A DNA stretch of 64,000 bases from positions 1,240,001 through 1,304,000 of the forward strand of contig NC_088942.1 in NCBI RefSeq assembly GCF_033473495.1, read 5' to 3'. Below the pieces are notes generated by a model. It did not search any database. It saw only the letters and a program-made list of their open reading frames with translations, and was not told where the DNA came from. This stretch comes from Cercospora beticola (taxonomy: Eukaryota > Ascomycota > Dothideomycetes > Mycosphaerellales > Mycosphaerellaceae). Position 1 is the first letter of the stretch; each line of letters opens with the position of its first letter. Positions 9,892-20,974 of this stretch are shown here, piece by piece. The translations under genes were made by a program, and so were the position numbers.

Positions 9892-11309
9892 TCAATACTC
9901 CACAAAGCCTTCCATGACCTTGACAGCCGAACCGCCAAGTTCGACGTGCTCGATAGCTTTCAAATCCTCGGTCAGTGTTACGGTGACCTCGATGTCAGAT
10001 TTCCTACCCATTTCCACTCCTTGCGTGATACTGAAGTGCGTGACTTTGCTGCTGGCTCTCTTTAGTGCAGCATAGCAAGCAAAGCCACAGCCCGCTGAAC
10101 CTGTTGCAGGGTCTTCGAATAGACCTTCGATCATACGAGACTGCACTGTGATCTTCTCGATTCCATCAGATGATTTGGCAGGAGACGATGTGTAGACGTA
10201 GTAGTACGACCCAGAGAAACCAACGTTCCAGTCATCATCCAGCTTTGGAGTAGGCTTGAAAGATGTGCTGACTGCAGCAAGTGCTTTCAGATCAGGCAAT
10301 TCGACTGCAACGAAGTTCATTCCCTTGACAGGACTGACGATCGCAATGTTCTGCTGCGAGAGCTTCACGGCCGTCTTCAGCGCAGGTTGCAGAGCATGTA
10401 CCTCTTCCACTGTGAAAGGGTACTGCACATGCTCATGGAAATTGTGAGCGATGCCTGCTGTAGCCACACCTGTAGACGGATTGTACGTGAGTTCCATAGG
10501 TCCGGCGTTCGCCAATAATCGCCCTTTGCGCGAGACAGAAGATGAGTCGGCGGACAGGTTGCCCAGAGCGTAGACTGCGGCGCCGATTGTAGGATGACCT
10601 AATGTGGGGATTCTCCGATCAGCATGGGAGGTGTTACTAGTTCTAGAGGAGGCGGTGATCTGGTAGGGATGCACGTGCGATAGATGAAAGTCTCGTCGCG
10701 TCGCGTGGTAGATTTGTCGCACGTGAAAGAACGTACCGGCGAAAGGAATCTCGGCGTAAGTCAAGAAAATACGGACTCTCCATTCGGGCAGGCCATCTGC
10801 ACCTGTCTTCGCATCGTGAATGATGATCGTTTCGCTCAGATTGAATTCCCTGTCAACGCATTAGACTCATCAAGTCATTGCGCTGTGAAAGCACGTCTTC
10901 ACAACTCGTGGGGGAAGGCAAGTTGGTCCGTCACAGTCAATGAACCCCCACGTGCGTCTCCTCAAGTCGTGATGATCCTGGCTCGCCCCATTCTCTGAGC
11001 ACCAGCAGGCACCGAACATGCCCGCAACGGCACAAAGTAGACATCAACTCGTTGGTGATAGAGAAGGAGGTAGTGAAGTCAAGCGCCACATATAGATCTT
11101 CTCCTCTTCGAGCTTGCGCGCAAAGAATCACGCCAGCTTCCAGAACGAGACTTTGCCATGCATAGTGTACACAGTACGTACCTCGCGATCTTTTGCATGA
11201 CCTCTGTCGAGACCTCAACACCCTCCGGCACCTTCACCACAGCCAGCGGATTTCCCGCATATCTCTCCTTCGTGAAAACGTCCAAGGTCACGAATTCCAG
11301 CCGCGGCAT
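9892..11309 (-). CDS. PhzF-family isomerase-like protein
   Basis: Exons 11182-11309, 10737-10849 and 9892-10598, giving 315 aa. Introns are 332 nt and 138 nt; both donors are GTACGT and the acceptors are TGACAG and ACATTAG. The splicing restores family motifs: LEFVTLDVFTKERYAGNPLA at the N-terminus, REFNLSET across intron 1 with the catalytic Glu44, and PFAGHPTIG across intron 2. DPATGSAGCGFACY lies in the C-terminal half. PhzF proteins are two-domain, diaminopimelate-epimerase-like isomerases. In bacteria PhzF acts in phenazine synthesis, but fungal members have unknown substrates and no phenazine genes are nearby. Intron 2 is a multiple of three with no stop and is easily misread as coding. 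Confidence 0.92.
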
Positions 11310-13180
11310 CGTTGCAATTCTTCTCGTCGTCAGAGCAAAGCTGTCAAAAGCCGTATCGAGACTGACAAGCTATATCCAAAACTAGCAAGTAATATCAGAT
11401 CAACACTAGAATTGTGATGACGACTCGCATGCGAGCTTCCCCGACAAGCGATAGACGTGATGAGTGGCTCCTTCTTCTTCGGGGGCGCGGCTGTGATGAT
11501 TATGCGCGAGAGTCGTGACGGAACGTCCTTCCTTTGCAGCAAGACACTGCAGAACTTCAGATTGAGTTTCGCGTGGAGAGCTGGAAGAACCACACTGTCG
11601 GGTCGCTGACAAGCGCAGGGTAGATGTATGCCGAGTCAGCTGATGGGCGAAGGATGCGGGTTGGGGAATACGAAGGAGCGCTTGGTATTTTGCTTGTGAG
11701 ATGGTGTTGTTGGTGGAGGCGGAGTGAAGGAAGTACTTTGAATTGATGTCTTGCCGATTGAATTTGGTCGGGAAGGAAGAAGAGGTGAAGGTGTTGGGAA
11801 CTAACTTAGATGACTGTAAGCGGCAGAGATGGAGTCAGAGACGCGAGAAAGGCGCGCGCCCTGCATGCGACATTCTCATTCGAAGCTCGTCGCGTGTGCA
11901 GCACCGCGCGTGTTGCAAACGATATCAGTCCAAAGGCAAGCCTCCAGTCACCCGCTCATAGCAGATGAGCTGATGGCATGCTCCATTGCTGGTGCTGGCG
12001 CTGCTGCTGTTGGTGGTGTGTGGTGGTATTGCAGGTCAGAAAGAAGAGCAGGAACAGCCAAGGCTTTGACCTGCCAAAAGCCGAAGAACTCCCGACTCAG
12101 TTGACAGCAGCGACAGCTGACCACCTCACCTCACCTCGCTTCGAGGTATTGTGATCAGAAAGAAGGTTATGTTTCGTCAGCAGTAAATAAAGCAAAGAGA
12201 TGAACCATCACTCTGTCTTCCAATTCCCCAAAATCCGCTTCATTCCCCCATCCGACCCTCCGGTCCTTGGTACAGTGGTACCTTTCCGCACAACTCAGAT
12301 CACCGTACCATGCAATCCACAAATGCATCTCCCACTCTTCCCGCGAACAGGGGACCATCCATCCGGGTTCGCGGGACAACAAAACGATTCAAATCGCCAA
12401 CTCTTACTGTACTACTAATTGAATCAAAATCAGCAATCGTAGCAGAGTGGTATAGGCAAGACATAGATTTTGTGCAGCCTTTAACGGTGTCTGACATTAT
12501 CTGTCCGGCAAATAATCAACTTGTCAACTTGGAGAAGATTAGCCGCGAACGTTGAGTATTGACTGTTGTGGTGTGTAGGTCATGATGATTGATGACGATG
12601 CCATTGAAAGAGAGTTTATTGTGAACAGGAAGAGGAGAGCTTGTGGTAGTTCAATGCTTCGATTTGCAAAATCGTGATAAGCTACGTATCAGAAGACGTT
12701 GACGTTGACGATGCCTCGTCAATCGACCAACTACCAAAATTCTCAAGTGTCCATCTCATGGATCATATTTTCTGCTTTCCTCGCGTCAAGTGTTCATGAG
12801 CGCTCCAACTGTTTCCCAATGCTGGATCATCATCCTGTGATCAATCGGTAAACCTTTTTTCCGTTTTCCCGCTTTTGCCTGTTCTTTTTGGTCCGCGAGG
12901 ACACTTCTTCTGCCGTTGCAGTTCTTCTTCTTAATTTTGAAATCCGGTCTCTTTGAGACCAATGCTCCACCCAACCCCAAACAAAAGGAAGGGTCTCAAC
13001 TCCAAGCAGTACCACTGCTCCGTATGCTATGCGTTGAACTTTGCGGAAAAGGAAATCCAGAGCTGACCGGCTCTGTGTAATGCATGCTCATCGTGTTATC
13101 GTTACAGTGTCGTCAAAGGAAAAATGGGTCGAACAATACAAGGTGGCGAGCCATGTAGAAGTGAAGGTGAGAGCGTGCCG
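11310..13180. other. Intergenic
   Basis: PhzF promoter on the right side of that gene, then about 1.5 kb with short frames only. Nothing recognisable on either strand. Confidence 0.45.
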
Positions 13181-14746
13181 TTATATTTCATTGCCTCCAA
13201 GCTTGCCGGTCTTGCCTTGGGCCATTCGAGCTTCAATCAATGCTCGTTCCCGGCGCATGGCGTCGACGTCGAAGGCGGGAGTCTCTGAAAGTTGGCGGCT
13301 GCCAAGGCCAGATGTCTTGCGCTCACTGAGTGCGCCCAGGCTGCGCATCTTTCTCAGAAGAGGCCTGTCTTGTGCAGGAGCGGCGGCGGGTATCTCGTAA
13401 TCCGCGATCATCTCGGTCGCCTCGGTCCTGCTGCGGCCAATGGATTTGAGTCCGCGCGCCAGTCGCTCCATGCCGGTTCCTCGTCGGTTGCCGCCCGAAG
13501 GTGTCTTCGGTCGTACAGAGTGTGAGGGTGAGGGAGGAGTTGCATTCGAGTCTCGTCCCGTGATACTTGACTCCGCGACGGAAGTAGCGCCGATACTTGT
13601 GGTCGAGTCGAGTCGTCTGCGCAGGTTTTCCGTGCTCGCAGCACTGCCGAAGCTGACGCCAGAGTCGGCCTTCTTACGGCCACGTTGCTCAGTTTCGGGG
13701 ATGCTGTCGAAGCTCGCGCTGGAATCTGCTTTCCTAACGTGCTTTGTTGGAGTGCGGGGCACGTTAGAGGCGACCTTGACGCCAACATGGATGCACTCGT
13801 TGATCATGCTGTTGGCTACCTGAAGGTACACGCTGAGGTTGCGGACAACAGCTTCCCAGCCGTTGTTGTCGTGAGTTGCTTTGCCTTGTTGCATCAGGTT
13901 GGTGAGGATGCGAGGGCCGCTCTTCTCAACGGCTTGCACATATTTGAAGAAACCATCTCGTTGGGACTTGACTACAGCAGGCGTCAAGAGCGTCGTTGGT
14001 TGTGCTTGCTCGGTAATGCCAGCTGGGGGGTAGAGGGTGTTCAGCATCGCCACACAGTTGTGCTTGTGGAAGGGTTGCAGCGACAGTTCATTGATCAAGA
14101 TCCATCGACGAAGGCCAATCCAGACTTGCGTGTAAAGGGTGTCAATCTTCTTCTCCTTGTCCTCGAGAGATCTGACCCACTGTAGGTTGCGGGGCGAGAT
14201 CGATGCCACGTCTCGGTCCAGTGCATCGCGGTCAATGCCAAGACGACTCATTGCAGAAGCGGCTTCTCGCCGTCTGCGGGTTTCCAGGTCCTTGAGGTAG
14301 TCGAGTCCAGTGAGCGCCTGCGGGAAATCCACATGGGGAAGCTGAGGAGTAAAACACCTCTGGACGAAGGCAGTGATGAAAGAGGGAGGCAGCGTTTGCT
14401 GCTGGTTGCTCAGCTGTGATAGCTGCGACATGAGGCTTTCAGTGAGCGACGCGGTTGACTGAGTATCTGGCGTGAAGGATCCTTGTGAGAGGTTTGGCGA
14501 CGTGCCATTGCTGGTCGGGGTGCTTGGGCTTGCCGCGTTCTTGGGCGCGCAGTTCAAGCTGTCTAGAGGTGGGTAGAGCATGTAAGTGTGTGTCATGAGA
14601 TACAGCTGGAGACGAGTCCACTTACACATTGTCTTCAGAGGAATCTCATAGCTGCCCGGATATGTGAGGATGTGATCCAGGATGAGTTGATATGACGAGC
14701 CATTGGAGGAGACGGAAGAGCCCGAAGAGCGATTGGGTGTCGACAT
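13181..14746 (-). CDS. Conserved fungal protein of unknown function
   Basis: Read as exons 14626-14746 and 13181-14562, 500 aa. The 63-nt segment between has GTAAGT, an internal CACTTAC-rich core and CTCTAG. Removing it gives KTMY joined to SLNCAPKN; keeping it adds 21 hydrophobic residues without a stop. I recall an N-terminus of the type SSYQLILDHIL followed by YPGSYEIPLKTM as conserved in Pezizomycotina. The middle is alpha-helical with conserved-looking blocks (FPQALTGLDYLKDLE, GLRRWILINELSL, FHKHNCVAMLNTLYPP). The C-terminal third is Ser/Arg-rich and probably disordered. There is no signal peptide or membrane segment. No function is assigned. Confidence 0.82.
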   Translation of the reverse strand: MSTPNRSSGSSVSSNGSSYQLILDHILTYPGSYEIPLKTMCKWTRLQLYLMTHTYMLYPPLDSLNCAPKNAASPSTPTSNGTSPNLSQGSFTPDTQSTASLTESLMSQLSQLSNQQQTLPPSFITAFVQRCFTPQLPHVDFPQALTGLDYLKDLETRRRREAASAMSRLGIDRDALDRDVASISPRNLQWVRSLEDKEKKIDTLYTQVWIGLRRWILINELSLQPFHKHNCVAMLNTLYPPAGITEQAQPTTLLTPAVVKSQRDGFFKYVQAVEKSGPRILTNLMQQGKATHDNNGWEAVVRNLSVYLQVANSMINECIHVGVKVASNVPRTPTKHVRKADSSASFDSIPETEQRGRKKADSGVSFGSAASTENLRRRLDSTTSIGATSVAESSITGRDSNATPPSPSHSVRPKTPSGGNRRGTGMERLARGLKSIGRSRTEATEMIADYEIPAAAPAQDRPLLRKMRSLGALSERKTSGLGSRQLSETPAFDVDAMRRERALIEARMAQGKTGKLGGNEI

Positions 14747-16724
14747 GGCGGGCAGAAAAGCACGGTCTTACGTCGTCGGCATAAGCAATAGCAGCGGCGA
14801 CAATGAGTGCGGGCGAGATGAGAAGTCGAGGCTTGGGTTGCGAATGGCAAGTGAGTGGCGGGATAATGAAGGTGATGGCGGCTGTTTGTGTTGTCGGCGT
14901 CGTCGTTGTTGTGGTGAGCGACGGATCTCAATTTCCAGGGCCCAAGGTGTGCAAGGAACTGGTGTGGTTCGCGCGGACGGGGAAGTGAAGATGTTTTGAG
15001 GGGCTCTGGCTCTGGTCGGGTCGCGCAAATCTGGAGTTGAGGCGCGGGTCGTGTTTTTCTCGGCGCTGGCGTGCAAGCTGCCGGCGGATGGAAGAATCGT
15101 GCAGACGCGACAAAAGCACGAAAACAGCTGCAGGACTTGCGTGTGGGAGGGTTGAAGCAATATGACAGGATACAGTGAATTGAGCAACAAGATGCTGCCG
15201 AGGACGTGGGCACAAGATAACAGCGCCGTCGCCGTCTCCTCTTTTTTGCTCGTCGCTCCTCTTCACGAGCCTTCAACGGCCCTGGCTTTTGCGGCGTTGT
15301 TGTGGATGCGGAACCTCAAGCCGGGCGCGCGTAGCCGCGACCGCGGGTCCAACGCTACTGGGTCTAGTTTAGCGCAGAAAGGCCAAACTTAAACGCGTGA
15401 GCCGGCCGCCGCCTTCCAAGTTCCCACAGTCCCTCCTAGCGCGGACGCCCAATGCTAGCACCGGACACTGAGCTCGCGTGCTCTAGACGATCTGCGTACG
15501 AGGACAGGATAAGGCGAAGGCCGTCAAGAGCAGTGATGATGGACAGCAGCGACGAACGGCGAGCATCCCGCGATGAACACCCCCATCCGCTCCATCATAC
15601 CCCCCTCCAACAGCGACCAAACCCGGCGAGCGGAATTGCGCATACCTGCAGCCCTTCTGCGCCATCTTGACACGCTTGACGTCTGTCCCGATCCAGCGCG
15701 TTCCAGGAGGGAGGTTCACGCGCGCCGACCGCGGGCCTGGTCTATGGGCTCGAGCTACGACGCCAGTCTCACTTCGTCCGCGATCGCCCCTCGGGACCTG
15801 CTGCTAGTACCATCTGGGCGGCGACGGCACAAACAGGAGACATCCAGAAAGAGCCCATGCGGTGCTTCTTCTACAGCTTCACCATCAGCGCCGATTGCCT
15901 GCAGCCAGGCAGCCAAGCGAACAGAGGCAGCCCACGCTAAACATCTAGCTGTGGCCTTGACGAAACGGGCCTCAGGCTAGGTCGTTCATCACACAACAGT
16001 GGACCGCGTTTGTGCTCGAGCTATGTTCCTGACCCTCCCGGAGTTCCCCACCATCATCGTAAACTCGTTTGTAGGCCCTCCCCGCTGAAACAGCACTGCA
16101 GGGCCAGAGCGGAACGGAGCGCGGCAAAGAGGCTCGCTATTGCGAATACAGCCTTTGCGTCCCAACGGGCAGGCGAGAGCAAGATGTGCTCTCGACCATG
16201 GTCCTCGATTATGACAATTCTCGCATCTGCAACGCCCATGCTGCGTTCTGCAATGCGATCTGCGGTAGCTGGACGCTGGAATCCGTGAGGCGGAAGCCCT
16301 TCCTATGCATTTACTCCTACTACCGTACAGCATCCGTGAACACTTATACTGCAGCACCCTGCATCCGCAATGCAGAAGAAGGCCGGGTCCTGGGAGGCTG
16401 CAGATCTTTTCTAGGAAGGCATCGACTTTCCCAGCTCGACCAATGCACTTTGACAGAATCTTACTTTTCGGGCTGACAGTTGGGCCATTTTCACGATTCC
16501 AGCAATGCTGTTGGCTGCTTGTTGAGTGACAGTTTTCGTGACAACGAATCACAGGATATCTGCAAAGACGGCAGCTAATGTCGTTCTAATGTTGTTGACC
16601 TGCATACTGACGGAGCCACAGGAGCCGTGGTGGGGCAGGAATGTCCAAAAGAAGGAACAAACGAGGCACATGAACGAACAATTCTGTTGTCTTATTGATG
16701 ACACGTCACAAGAAAGGCTATCAA
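14747..16724. other. Intergenic
   Basis: Bases 14750-15280 are the C/T-rich (minus-strand sense) upstream region of the gene ending at 14746. The rest to the P450 3' end shows only chance frames. No gene is supported. Confidence 0.45.
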
Positions 16725-19069
16725 CTATGCCGTTCGGCTCTTCACGAATGCAACATGGACTCCAGCCGCAGGTGCAAGCACGATATCCGTCTTTAGCCCC
16801 GGGTGCTCGCTCATTCGGCTCTCGACTTTTTCAAAGGATTGCAGTATTCTCACCACGGTATATGCCAGTTCCGTCAGAGCGAACTGCTGGCCGATACTTC
16901 AAAAAATGTTAGCAACGACACATGTCTCACATATGGGCAAGCTGCTACTTACCATATACGTGGGCCGCCGTTGAACGGAATATACGACCAAGATTTTGGA
17001 GTCCAGTTGTCCCTTTCGAAACGTTAGCAATGACACAGGTCTCACACACAGGCAAGCTGTTGCTTACCATCGTTCTGGCACGAATTTCATATGATCCGGG
17101 AAGCCACTTGATGCGGGAGGATAGATATCTGCGCGGCGCTGCATGATCAATGTGGAATAGCCGATGGGGGTGTCCTTTGTAATGCCAATTGGCTCTGTGC
17201 CGTCTGGCCCGCCACCTCGAGGTAAGGTACAGTCCTGGAGTGCCACCCGAACGTTGTATGGCACAACGGGGTACAGGCGCAGCGTTTCGTTGATGACATG
17301 ATTGAGATAACGCATTGACTTGAGATCCTCGTATGTGGGCACTTTGTGTTCGCCGACACGACCGACGATCTCCTCACGCAGCTTCGCTACGATCTTCGGC
17401 TGCTGAGACAGCTCGTAAAAGAGCCATGAAAGGGTAACGGCCGTGGTGTCACGACCAGCGAGTAGGACTGCTACCAGCTGATCTCGCAACACTTGCCTGT
17501 CTCGGGTGTATGCAGCAATGGCGTGCAGGAAAGTATAGCCTTCGTCGGATTTGGTCTTCTTTTCGAGCTCCTCCTGTGGCAGTGCGAGTGCTTGGTCGAT
17601 ATACCGATCGGTGAATTTATTGAGGATCCTGAGGCCTTCGTGGAACTTCTTCTTCGGAATAAGACCTCGAATCGGGCCAGCTCTACAAGGTCAAACGATC
17701 AGCCACAATATCTTGCACTATGGCTTGCCAGAATCTGAGACTTACCTGGCAATCATGGCCTGGACATTCTGGACATCGTTGAAGGCTTGAGCGAATTCGG
17801 TCTCTCCATTGTCTAGACTTTCAACTGAGGCACCAAACAGGAAATCCGTTGCAGCGTCCAGCGTGTAACGGAAAACCAGATCGTCTACTCGTACTGTCGC
17901 GCCATCGGAGCTTCCAGCCAGCATGGGCAGCAACTTCTGAACATGGTGCTCAAACTTGTGGAGATCAGAAACTCGGTCCTTGATGAATTGTGGGCGCAGC
18001 AATTGTCTGGAATTGTGCCAGAGGTCACCATCCGTGGTGAAGATGCCTGGTCGAGATTGTCAGCCTGATAACCCTGGTTCAACAAAGGCAAGTACGATCG
18101 ACAGGGTGTTTCCAGGTCCCTTCCCATTGCAAATGCGAACTGAGGAGCGCCATCTGCAAAGCATATTACCGCGAACTTGGAAGCGAACAGTTGGAGATGG
18201 CTACCGGCGGGCTGCAATCCGGATGGCATGCTCCCTGCAGCCGGATCTCATGGTACCTTCGCCACTTTTCCCTCGATCCAATCTTGCAGCGTGCAGCTCA
18301 ACCGTTGCTGAAACTGATCAAGCCACGACCGGTATCGTCTTCCCCGGGTATGCCACAAAGCTTGCCCCCCAGGATTCCTGCGATGCTACCTTGTCCTTGT
18401 GGCGCAGATATAGCCGTTTTGCAGAACCTCGTCGTCGCTGTCCAAGACAAGGCATGGCAAAGTACGAAAGCAGAACGGGGAAGAGAACACTTACTCAGTC
18501 CCAAAAAGTCACGCCATTCCTTGCGAAATTGTTGGCCCTTACTTTCACTTGTCAGCTGGGATCACGAGGACGCCTGAGACAAGATCTTCGCCACGCTGGT
18601 CGAAGATGCATTCTCGCGACCACACTCACCCATAGTCCGCAAATTGTGTCGCCAAGATCGCCTTGACATTCTCTTCATCAGCCGTGAACACGATTCTTCC
18701 TCCCAGCGTCACCGACTCCACGGTGTATGGATAGGTCTTATCCTCCGTCCTCTTGAAGAATTTCAACCAAAACTCGTGATTGCGGTGCTTGCTGAAATAA
18801 TACAGAGCTTGCGCGATCATGCCCAAGTTCATCGGAGTATGCGTGCGAATGGTAACAGCATGTTTACCCAATCGGCGGATGCGTCGCTCTTCGTCGAAGT
18901 GTGTAATGCATTTTGTCAACCATGTGCCGAGCACGGCGAACGTGAGGACGTTGCAGATAACTGGCGAGCCGTGGTGCGCGGGGAGGACGACGTAGGTGGT
19001 GTAGGCGATGCCGGCGCAGATGAGGGTGAGCCAGAAGAGGCGGTCGTACAGGTAGTAGACGAGGAACAT
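16725..19069 (-). CDS. Cytochrome P450, CYP52/alkane-hydroxylase-like
   Basis: Six exons: 18630-19069, 18495-18541, 17746-18046, 17068-17682, 16953-17012, 16725-16896; 544 aa, all phases agree. The N-terminus (MFLVYYLYDRLFWLTLICAG) is a membrane anchor. P450 landmarks are in order: WHNSRQLLRPQF (helix C), I-helix AGRDTT (338-343), ExxR in NETLRLYP (Glu395, Arg398), PERW, and heme loop FNGGPRICIGQQFA with thiolate Cys488. This layout with AGRDTT and GGPRICIGQQFA is typical of the CYP52 clan, ER-bound fatty-acid or alkane omega-hydroxylases. The substrate is inferred from the clan only. Intron 2 is unusually long (448 nt). Introns 4 and 5 are near copies of each other. Confidence 0.93.
16897..16952 (-). 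repeat. P450 intron 5, copy B of a repeated intron
   Basis: 56-nt intron starting GTAAGTAGCAGCTTGCCC and ending TTTTTTGAAG, with branch TTGCTAAC. It matches intron 4 at 41 of the first 50 positions; 8 of the 9 differences are transitions. The flanking exons are unrelated. Confidence 0.88.
17013..17067 (-). repeat. P450 intron 4, copy A of a repeated intron
   Basis: 55-nt intron starting GTAAGCAACAGCTTGCCT with branch TTGCTAAC, ending CGAAAG. It lies one 60-nt exon away from its near copy at 16897-16952. This pattern resembles introner-like elements reported from Dothideomycetes. Confidence 0.88.
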
Positions 19070-20974
19070 GGTTGCTTCTTTGCGGTGGTCGCCGCGTCTT
19101 CGGCTGAACTGGACTGACTGGACAGTGACAATGGCGAAAGAAGAACGAGGAAGAACTTGACGAAGCGCTTCCCTTTGTCACATATACGGACACACCACGC
19201 AAGGTCAAGAAGAAGAACCAAGACGTCCCTCGCTTTCGCAGCAGCGTCTCTTATTATTACGCGTAGAAAGCAGCGTCACAAGCCCTCGTCTAGGTCTTGT
19301 CTTGTACATCGGTTGCGTGCCTGGCCACTTTTACCTTTTTTCCCCACTTGCACGTGAATGACACCCTCTATCGGCTGAACAATTGGTCCGGAAGGAATGC
19401 GAAGCAACCAATCATTTTGCTGGCATGTCAAATTTGACTTCGTGTACGAGATTCCCCACACTGTGCGACACCATGTTTGTGCAATCGGGACATCCTGACG
19501 CCGACGGCTTTGTCTCTGTATAAGGAATTGGATACTGTAGGGCTGTGTTTGGTTGTATACGACTGCGAGGGTTTTCACATGCACAACGTCCACTGGCTGG
19601 AGGGCACTTTGAAGGAAATGCGAGAACGAAGACGACGATGTTTAATTCTTGCCGCTGCCCCGCCGAATTTTTGCTGTTGATTAAACGCAGTCGACTCGAG
19701 TTCTCAGAGTCAGTCAGTTGGTGTGAGCATGCAACACAACATGAATCGATTTCATTCATGCAAGGTTGGGATTTGCCAAGGATGGTCCAGAATGAGATGA
19801 GGGCAGACGACCAGGTCGTGGTATTTTCGTCATACTGTACTTGCAGATTCACTACCATATTGCTCAACGATTGCTCCGCGACCGATCCAGTATTTCACGA
19901 TGAGAACTCATCATCGCCACCGCAGCATACATTAGACACAAACACAAGGTCTGAGACCAAGCGCGGGGTAACAGGAAATCCTCACATCTACAAAATCTGA
20001 CGAACCTAACTTCTATTTACGCATCAGAGACATGATCTTCACAAGCTGTATGCGATGTTAGCAGGGGTATCCTGGAGACCCACCGGTCTTATAGGGCACT
20101 TCACTACACTTCGCAGCCGCATTCGAGTATCTTTGCAACCTCCCATGAAGAGCAAGCATATTCAACAGCAGAGCACGTTTCGGATCCTTTGGCTTCCTTC
20201 TCCGACAGACTTCCGTGGCCTAGGAGGGATTATTGTTTGTTTCTTGTTAAGAAACTACTTCGATTCTGTGCGGTATTCGCATGTGTGGCTTCATCGAGAA
20301 TGCTAGACATCGCTGCAAGTATAGTGATCATTCATGCCGAAAGCAGCATATAAAGCCGTGACAAGAGGCGACTTCTCGACTAGCGTGAGGCCTTTGCCAT
20401 ACGTTCACTGGCCGTTAGTCCAGAAGACACACAGGGCGACCCGTATTGCCTTGCGTTGAAGGCAGGCCGGAGGCAAGCCGATGCGGGATATGCCATGGCT
20501 GACAAGCTGAATTTGTCCTCAGAAGCATTGTCCCAGCTCTTCTTCTCGTCTGGCCACATACGGTTCTTCCGGTAGAGAGACACATGCATGATGAGCATGT
20601 TGCGTCTGGTGTCTGCCTCGCTCTGGAAGGTCTCTGCGTCTCACTTTACGACTGTAGGGCTGCGCTCGGTTCAAGGAATTATGTCAGCCAACATTTGCTT
20701 TTTGTGAAATGTGTATTGTTTCTTTAGAAAAATCGCGGAATGCCCTATCCTCGCCCACAGTACCCGTCGAAGGTAGTGGCAGGAAACCATGAAGGAAGAC
20801 CACTACACCCAAGTCTGTCTTGAATTGCGGCATCGAATTGTTCGCGATATGACCTCGCACTGATTAGCAGGTCGTGAAAGTCGAAATCTGAGGCATATAT
20901 CACATGCCAAGTATGCATCAAAAAGATATTCACAGATCAATATCCACAGGAACTAGCAAAGCACTAGCAACACT
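19070..20974. other. Intergenic
   Basis: P450 upstream region (19070-19400), then about 1.5 kb of short frames on both strands. No gene recognised. Confidence 0.45.

Noticed and set aside
9892..11309. Phenazine biosynthesis locus because of PhzF
   Set aside because: No other phz-type gene is present, and fungal PhzF-family proteins are common without phenazines.
14635..15276. 213-codon minus frame upstream of the conserved unknown gene
   Set aside because: Overlaps the real start region. The Arg/Cys/His-rich composition reflects a C/T-rich promoter.
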